From positions 62,001 to 126,000 of the forward strand of contig CAJNOJ010000165.1 in NCBI GenBank assembly GCA_905250025.1: 64,000 bases of DNA. Direction: 5' to 3'. This document shows, piece after piece, positions 58,379 through 64,000 of the stretch. The notes beneath the pieces are model-generated. The model saw nothing but the letters and a program-made list of their open reading frames with translations. It made no database searches and had not been told where the DNA came from. The DNA comes from Adineta ricciae (Eukaryota > Rotifera > Eurotatoria > Adinetida > Adinetidae). Position numbers and translations under genes: made by a program. Position 1 is the first letter of the stretch. The number at the start of each line of letters is the position of its first letter.

Positions 58379-59044
58379 ATGAGATCCATTCTGTGTTACG
58401 GTGATTCGAACACATGGGGTTTTGTTCCAGGTACATTTGGCACTCGAGAACGTTTTGATCGAAACACACGATGGACCGGTCGTTTACAGCAATTACTCGG
58501 TTTAACTGATTTCTATGTTATCGAAGAAGGTCTCAACGGTCGAACAACTAATTTAGATTATGGAGATAAACCCGACGGACGACGTGGAACGGAGTTTTTG
58601 TCTCCGATCCTATACACACACTCTCCGCTCGATCTTGTTATTGTTATGCTTGGAGTAAACGATTTAAAAAAAGAATTCAATCATCGAACAAGCCAACACA
58701 TTACGCAAGGCATCAAAGAAATCATCGATATCATTCGTTCAACTAACTTTGGACCAAAGATGCAAAAACCACCACCAATCTTGATTGTCAGTATGCCAAA
58801 AGTCGTCGATACGGATTGTGATAGTGTGCTAGAGATGTTTGCACATGCGAATGAACGTATCGAAAACTTAGCTACTGAATTGAAAACTCTGGTTGACCAA
58901 TACGATGATGATGTGTTTTTCGTTGATGCGTCACCACATATTCAACTGAGTCCAGTGGATGGAATTCATTTTGATAAAAGGGCTCATGAGCAGTTTGCTT
59001 TATTGATGAATGATACGATTCGAAAGATTTTTAATTTAGCTTAG
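58379..59044 (+). CDS. SGNH/GDSL hydrolase, bacterial type
   Basis: Intronless, 221 aa, chosen start ATG 58379 (MRSILCYGDSNTWG). Catalytic blocks: GDSNTWG (Ser nucleophile), EEGLNGRTT (block II Gly), VIVMLGVNDLK (block III Asn) and SPVDGIHFDKRAH (block V Asp..His). Its layout (RWTGRLQQLL, YVIEEGLNGRTTN, HSPLDLVIVMLGVNDLK) closely follows the bacterial arylesterase/acyltransferase group that includes the Mycobacterium smegmatis acyltransferase. It acts on small esters; the natural substrate is unknown. There is no signal peptide, so it is probably cytosolic. A splice acceptor (CTCCTCAG, 58328-58329) lies 49 nt before the ATG. The lack of introns in an intron-dense neighbourhood and the bacterial similarity suggest horizontal transfer. 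Confidence 0.88.
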   Translation: MRSILCYGDSNTWGFVPGTFGTRERFDRNTRWTGRLQQLLGLTDFYVIEEGLNGRTTNLDYGDKPDGRRGTEFLSPILYTHSPLDLVIVMLGVNDLKKEFNHRTSQHITQGIKEIIDIIRSTNFGPKMQKPPPILIVSMPKVVDTDCDSVLEMFAHANERIENLATELKTLVDQYDDDVFFVDASPHIQLSPVDGIHFDKRAHEQFALLMNDTIRKIFNLA

Positions 59045-59079
59045 AATGATAAACTTGTGATCTCTTCTTTTTTTCAGAT

Positions 59080-59563
59080 ATGTCTGAGAAGGTCGACGAA
59101 GAGAAAAAAGATGAAGCAACAACATTGAAAGAAGAAGAAGAAGAACAATTACCGCCCGAAGTCGATGCCTTTTTCAAAGGCAAAAACAAGTACAAACATC
59201 CATATGGCGATTGGAAACCTGTTGTTCGAGAGGAACAATTAAAACGGTACGTGAACCGAATCGATCGTTCTTTGCATTGATTTCATTCATTTTAGAAAAA
59301 CATTCGGTGATCAACTTGATCTGCCGGTCGATAATTGGCATTTGCCAGAAAATCAACCTGTGTCAGTTATAACTGAAACCAAGGATACTTCTCATGTAAA
59401 GTTGTTATTCAAAGAACGTGAAATTACCAGTTTACCATCAAGTTCATCATCAAAAGCAAACGAATCGGTCACATTCAAAAAGCGCAAAGTGACATCGAAT
59501 AGACAATTACGTGGTGCAAGTAATAAAGATCCACCGATGAAAAAAGAAGTCGATGAACAATAA
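59080..59563 (+). CDS. Small charged protein of unknown function, 144 aa
   Basis: Two exons (59080-59246, 59296-59563). A strong acceptor (TTTTTTTCAG) ends two bases before the ATG and only 33 nt after the SGNH stop codon, too short for a separate promoter. The N-terminus is acidic (KVDEEKKDEATTLKEEEEEQ). A conserved-looking patch follows (YKHPYGDWKPV, LDLPVDNWHLP), then a Ser-rich stretch and a basic VTFKKRKVTSNRQLRG. The YGxWxPV / FKKRK combination recalls the C-terminal part of the spliceosomal protein WBP4, but no zinc finger or WW domain is present, so I leave it unnamed. Confidence 0.7.
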
Positions 59564-59728
59564 TACCAAACTTATTTTTGTTCAATTTACTTTTTTGTAA
59601 ATAAATGCAAAGACAAACAGAGAAGTTTTTCTTCAAGGATAAAATAAACGCGGGTGGCTCGAATTCGTTTTACTCTCATTTATATTTTCCCGTTAAATCT
59701 TCTGTTCTATTATTCTTTATTGTTAACT

Positions 59729-60097
59729 ATGAGTGATACCAGTGTTGTGTCCGGTGACTACCCACAGAATGATTTTTCTCAACCAAGACCTGGCTGTTGG
59801 ACTACTATGGGAGCGAATATTTGTGTTATGGTTTTAGCTGTCATTACAATACTCCTCACAGCATTTTTGATATTTGTAATAGTTCAACATCCTAATGTGA
59901 AGAACAAAAAAAATGGTGGATTTCTCAGTATCCTTCCATTTGGCAACAAACTTGTGAAGAAGGGTTCAAATAAAATTCAATCTGGAGCACTAAATCACGA
60001 GGAAGAAGCTGGGGAAGCGTTCGTCGATCACAATGATGATGATAATGATGATGATGCTGATGATCTCGACGACTATATGGAGGATGCAGAGGAATAA
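59729..60097 (+). CDS. Small single-pass membrane protein with acidic tail, 122 aa
   Basis: A single exon from ATG 59729. It starts MSDTSVVSGDYPQND, followed by CWTTMGANICVMVLAVITI and LLTAFLIFVIVQ as one long membrane span (~residues 30-55). A basic patch (KNKKNGG, KLVKKGSNK) comes next, then a strongly acidic tail of Asp and Glu from GAT/GAA repeats, ending MEDAEE. The basic patch on one side suggests an N-out, C-in topology by the positive-inside rule. I do not recognise the family. Fourth gene of the same-strand run. Confidence 0.65.
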   Translation: MSDTSVVSGDYPQNDFSQPRPGCWTTMGANICVMVLAVITILLTAFLIFVIVQHPNVKNKKNGGFLSILPFGNKLVKKGSNKIQSGALNHEEEAGEAFVDHNDDDNDDDADDLDDYMEDAEE

Positions 60098-60341
60098 ATA
60101 ATAGACTTCGCTTCATTTTTTGGTTAATTGACTTTTCTTTTCACACTGATTCACATTTGATTCGTATTTGTTGTGTTTTACTTAGCTGGAAAAGTTATCA
60201 TTTCGAATATCTGTTCATTTTATTAATTGATAAAACAACACACATGTTCATATCGTGATAAACAGTTGCAAAAGAAAAAAAATTTCACTATTCGATTAAA
60301 AGTAAACGTATCGACTATGTCATAAAGAATAAATAATGGAA

Positions 60342-62899
60342 TTAATCGGATTCATCTACAGAAAACAAATGCATATAGAAAGTAAAGGTGAGGGTAGCAA
60401 GGAGTTTACCCATAGAATAATGCAGAGCAATCGATGACCGTTCGAGTTGAATAAAAACACGATTTAGTTCTTCATCATCTGCTGTACTTTCCTGTGTTTT
60501 CTAAACGGGAAAGAAATTCGAGATTCAAGAGGACATTCCTCAAACTATACTACTGATTGATTCGATGCAAATGTTTCTTCATCGTAATCTAATTGTTTCT
60601 TAGCTAAAGCGAAAAAAAAACACGTATTCTGAAAGGAACATTCGAATATCTACCTGATGCTTGATGTTGAAGTTTTTTCGTAACACTACGAAGAAGTCGA
60701 GGTGAATCAATATTCACTGGAAAGTCACTCGTATCCATCGATGTTTGATCCTCAATGCGATTACGACGACCTGTACGCGGTGTTTTTGGTGGTGTGCCGT
60801 GCTCTTAAGAAACGATGCATGAGAAACGGAAGCACAATCTAGAACGTAAGACTCACCGGCAATAAGATCGTCTTCGCCAGTTCGGTCTGTTGTTGGTCGT
60901 TTTCGTGCTGTCGGCGGTGTAAAGATGGATTCAGTATTTGAAGTAGACGATGAAATCGACTTTGAATTAGCGAAAAGTTAATCAGGTTCGATCGAAACAG
61001 GGTGTACTTACTGAAACATCGGACAAATTTTGGGTCTTTTTTGTTGGAACTACTGCTGCTGATTTTGATTTCTTTCTTCTTAACCGACTGAAAAGTTTCT
61101 TGAATTGTTCATCATCATCATCCTCATCTTCGTCATCTTTGTGGTTATAATCATCATCACGAACGTCATCATCGTGAATTTGCATTTCAGCAATCTTTTT
61201 CCGAGCAGTAGCCGCTTGACCACGTACTGTACTGCGACGTTCTACAGCGATCATTGGTGTTGCTGCTGATGAGATATCGGTTGCTGTGATTGTCGATGGT
61301 GTTGGTGAATTGATATTGACTGGTGGTCGAGTATCAGGTGTAGAATTTTCATAAATAGCCGAGAGTGCTGGTGCACCGTTACGGGGACCAACAGTGATAC
61401 GAGACGCTGTTTCGCCAGGTTTCGGTGTACTTGTATGTCGAATTAAGACGAGATCATCGGCATTTGGTGTTGAAGATGTAACTGGTGCTGGCGCTCGAGA
61501 TGGTGTAATCAGTGATTCTAAGCGAGTGAATCGAAATTGGTACTTAGTTGATAGTTAGTGAACTTACTGACGGCAGAGAAGAAACCATTTTTCTTTTTAC
61601 TTTTCGTTGTCGTAGACGATGATAAAGGTGCAGTGTCAGAAATACTCTTGTTTTGATCTAAATTTGAAAAACAAGAAGGTTTTCATTTGAAGAATAGAGG
61701 CGAGTTCGTACCGGATGATTTAACCAATCGTTTCGTCGCTTTTCGTAATTTCGGTGATGGAACAACAGGTGTATCTGGATCAATATGAAAAAACACATTG
61801 TTACATCTATCAACTGAGTTGATGATTTATACGAACCAACACTTGACTGGTCACTCTCTCGTGTTTTTCGTTTTTCGGCAAATAGATTTGCATGTGTTGG
61901 TAAGTCCTCTGAATTAATACTCGATCCCGACAATGAACGAGTCTAAAAATCAGGTCAAATATGAAGATCGAACTGGCAATTATCTGTCTTTCACTTGAGG
62001 TAAAAATTTCAACCAGAGTTTGCCATTTGGTGTTGCTAAACGACCCATCAAATGGTTTGCTTCGTTTTCCATATATACTTTCGTTACGTTTTCTTGAAGA
62101 AAATGAAATGGTGATGGAACAGGATTGATTTTATTTTCAACTAAAACAAACGAGAAGTAAATGTCTTGGTGAAATATTATCGAGTCGATGATTTACATTG
62201 ATCCAGTGCTGATGCAACAAAAGTCAATTCAACATCATTTGGTAAAGCATCGTTCCAATTGAAGACGTATTCAATTTGATGAAGTATATGGGCAATCATA
62301 TGAACTGATGTATTTTCTTCATTGTCAGTCAGTTTTAACGAGTAATCGAACACTAACGAGTAAGAATCATAGACCTAAATTCGACATTGACTGGTAAGAG
62401 AATGGAGCGATTGTTTTCCGTTTACTGTATTTATGTCGTTTTTCTTGTAGAAAATCATCGTTATATTCAGAATATGCTGTTTTCGAACGCCATCGATCAG
62501 AGGACGTAGAATTTCAGTTAATTTATACATTAGTGGTGGACTCGTTCGAGTAAGTGGTTTTAGTCCACAGATAGGAGTATCTGAATAAAGGAAAGTCAAC
62601 GAGGACGAAAAGGATCGAGATGAAATACAAACCACCAATGACAATTCGGTTAAAACATTGATTAGGTAGATATTTTAATTTCTGAAGCATTGTCGAAATC
62701 AATGTATAAGTCATCATTGGAAGTAAAATCAATTGTTTCGTTCCATCTGTTTGTACAATTGCTTCTTCGCCATCGATTGTCAACGATTGATTATAAAGAT
62801 TTTGCCACTAAGAAACGAGAAATTCGTGATAGAGATTTTCAAAATCGATTTAATTACTAGGGTTAAGTTATTAGGATGAAGCACATAAGCATCAGCCAT
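60342..62899 (-). CDS. HORMA-like domain protein with long disordered tail
   Basis: Starts at ATG 62899 (MADAYVLHPNNLTL) and runs through many short introns to TAA at about 60342. The first ~250 residues alternate helices and strands. YTLISTMLQKLKYLP, then LTEILRPLIDG, then LNITMIFYKKNDI, then SYSLVFDYSLKL, then VHMIAHILHQIEYVFNWNDALPNDVELTFV. This order resembles the HORMA fold of REV7/MAD2L2-type proteins (helix, helix, strand, strand, helix, extended strand), but key residues were not verified. The remaining ~350 residues are disordered, Ser/Thr/Pro-rich, with basic blocks (FSRLRRKKSKS), an acidic block at ~61120-61160 and many possible TP/SP sites. HORMA proteins act in spindle checkpoint, translesion repair or meiosis; which applies here is open. 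The last exon could end elsewhere, since GGTAAAC at ~60408 may be a donor. Confidence 0.5.
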
Positions 62900-63076
62900 A
62901 ATAAAACGATCGTTATGATGGAAATGAAGGTATCAAACTGACTAAGAGAATTCATTATGTGTGAACCGGACTATTCCTCTTTCTTCAGTCCGTTCTTCCT
63001 TTACGCGTAGTTATACATATTCTTTTGTTTCTTTTATTTATACAAAAACAAAACAGAGAAAACAAATCTAATCGAA
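62900..63076. other. Spacer between MRPL38 and the HORMA-like gene
   Basis: 177 bp; both genes are on the minus strand. It contains the 3' end of MRPL38 and the 5' region of the HORMA-like gene. No gene. Confidence 0.5.
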
Positions 63077-64000
63077 CTAAAACGGCATCATCTTCCATTT
63101 TCCTTGTCGTTTGTGATATTTCGCTAATTCGTATTTATACCAATCAGGGACCCATTTTTCATTTGGTATAGCTAATGGATACTTCGGTATATTCGGATAA
63201 CCATTGAATGGACATGTCATTGATAGATAGTGCTTAATAACTTCTTCGTTGACATCTTTTCGATCGCGATATTGCTCGAGATAAGTGTGAAATGGAGCCA
63301 TTTCAACACTGAATTGTTGTGGAGGGACATATCGTGGTTCAAAGTCGAATTCATATCGAGGTTCTTTCATTCCTGCAAAAGATTTTCAATGAAAATAAAA
63401 GGGAATCCATCCGATCATCTCTAGTTTACCTAATGTTTTATGAAAGATATCTTTGACACTGGCATCCCAGGCAACTTGAAAGAAAGCTAAACTGATTGGT
63501 CGTAGTTGTGAACAGAATTTATCGAAGAAATCATATGTATGAAAAGTACGTTTTTCGAGGCTAACACTAAGAAAACATTGAATGATGAATTCAGTTGAGA
63601 CAAGTCTTTTTATTTTACCTATTTCCTGGAAATGAGCCATAGATTTCGGAAAAGTTTATTCGTCCTCGTCGATGTTTGTATAGTAAAAATACGCATCGGT
63701 GCCATCCACTACCATTCGGTGGAAATGGTGGTAAATATGAACATAGAGTTTCACCCTGATCGATTTGATTTCCGGGAATATTTCCTCTGAAATGAAAACA
63801 TTCGCTTTTAGATGAATGAGTCTTGTTTGTTTTGCTTCTACTTACACAAACCAATGAAGCACTTCAGCACCATCCTCTTTCAAATGTCCATCCGGATTCG
63901 TAAAAACTAATGTATAAAATTCATCGCTTTTTCCGCTAGATTTCCATTCCACGTGAGGTTTTTCTCGTGCCTAAAAAAGATTTCATTCATCAGAAAGAGC
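63077..64000 (-). CDS. MRPL38: Mitochondrial ribosomal protein L38 (5' partial)
   Basis: Large-subunit mitoribosome protein with a PEBP-like fold. The gene continues beyond the right edge, so only the C-terminal part is present; TAG at 63077. Matches to human MRPL38: YTLVFTNPDGHL (human WTLLLTSLDGHL), EVLHWFV, GNIPGNQIDQGETLCSYLPPFPPNGSGWHR (human [26 protein letters not shown]), FLLYKH, INFSE, FHTYDFF, SLAFFQVAWDASVKDIFH and MKEPRYEF (human MREPVFEF). The C-terminus is longer than the human one (GYPNIPKYPLAIPNEKWVPDWYKYE). Introns are short. Confidence 0.9.

Overview
The window looks like nuclear DNA of a bdelloid rotifer. This is inferred, not proven. The evidence is metazoan genes (5-HT2-like receptor, IFT25, ARMH3, B4GALT, PRC1, MRPL38) cut by many 45-65 nt GT-AG introns, a Penelope-like element with a GIY-YIG endonuclease, and intron-poor genes of bacterial look (SGNH hydrolase, SecA-type motor, YHYH proteins). 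Exon limits were read by hand from splice signals and frame continuity.

Layout. 1-5.1 kb: the 3' part of PRC1 (+), a small unknown protein with NPxY-like motifs (-) and a Tudor-domain protein (-). 5.3-17.9 kb: a 33-exon P5B ATPase of the ATP13A family (-). Its 6.06-kb intron holds a complete 5-HT2-like GPCR gene on the other strand. 18.8 kb: a selenocysteine tRNA gene (-). 19.2-24.6 kb: ARMH3 then LAS1 (+). 24.7-28.6 kb: two membrane proteins of unknown function and a beta-1,4-galactosyltransferase (-). 30.1-34.6 kb: a full-length but mutated Penelope-like element with 13-bp target duplications. Its 3' terminal repeat is split by a nested insertion carrying two Helitron-like units.

35.5-57.2 kb is an accessory region. 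Two intact YHYH-domain membrane-anchored proteins and one decayed copy surround a ~12.5-kb gene. That gene encodes a protein of about 4,000 aa: helical repeats, a complete SecA-type ATPase motor, a catalytically dead OTU-like domain, a glycine-rich hydrophobic segment and a second partial OTU-like domain. This is the most unusual system in the window. As given, the copy carries a frameshift, an in-frame TAG and a 196-bp exact duplication around a single N. The duplication is almost surely an assembly join.

57.6-60.1 kb: a tight same-strand run (IFT25, SGNH hydrolase, two small proteins). The starts of the first three are preceded by a pyrimidine tract and AG, suggesting a trans-spliced operon. 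60.3-64 kb: a HORMA-like protein with a long disordered tail and the 3' part of MRPL38 (-).
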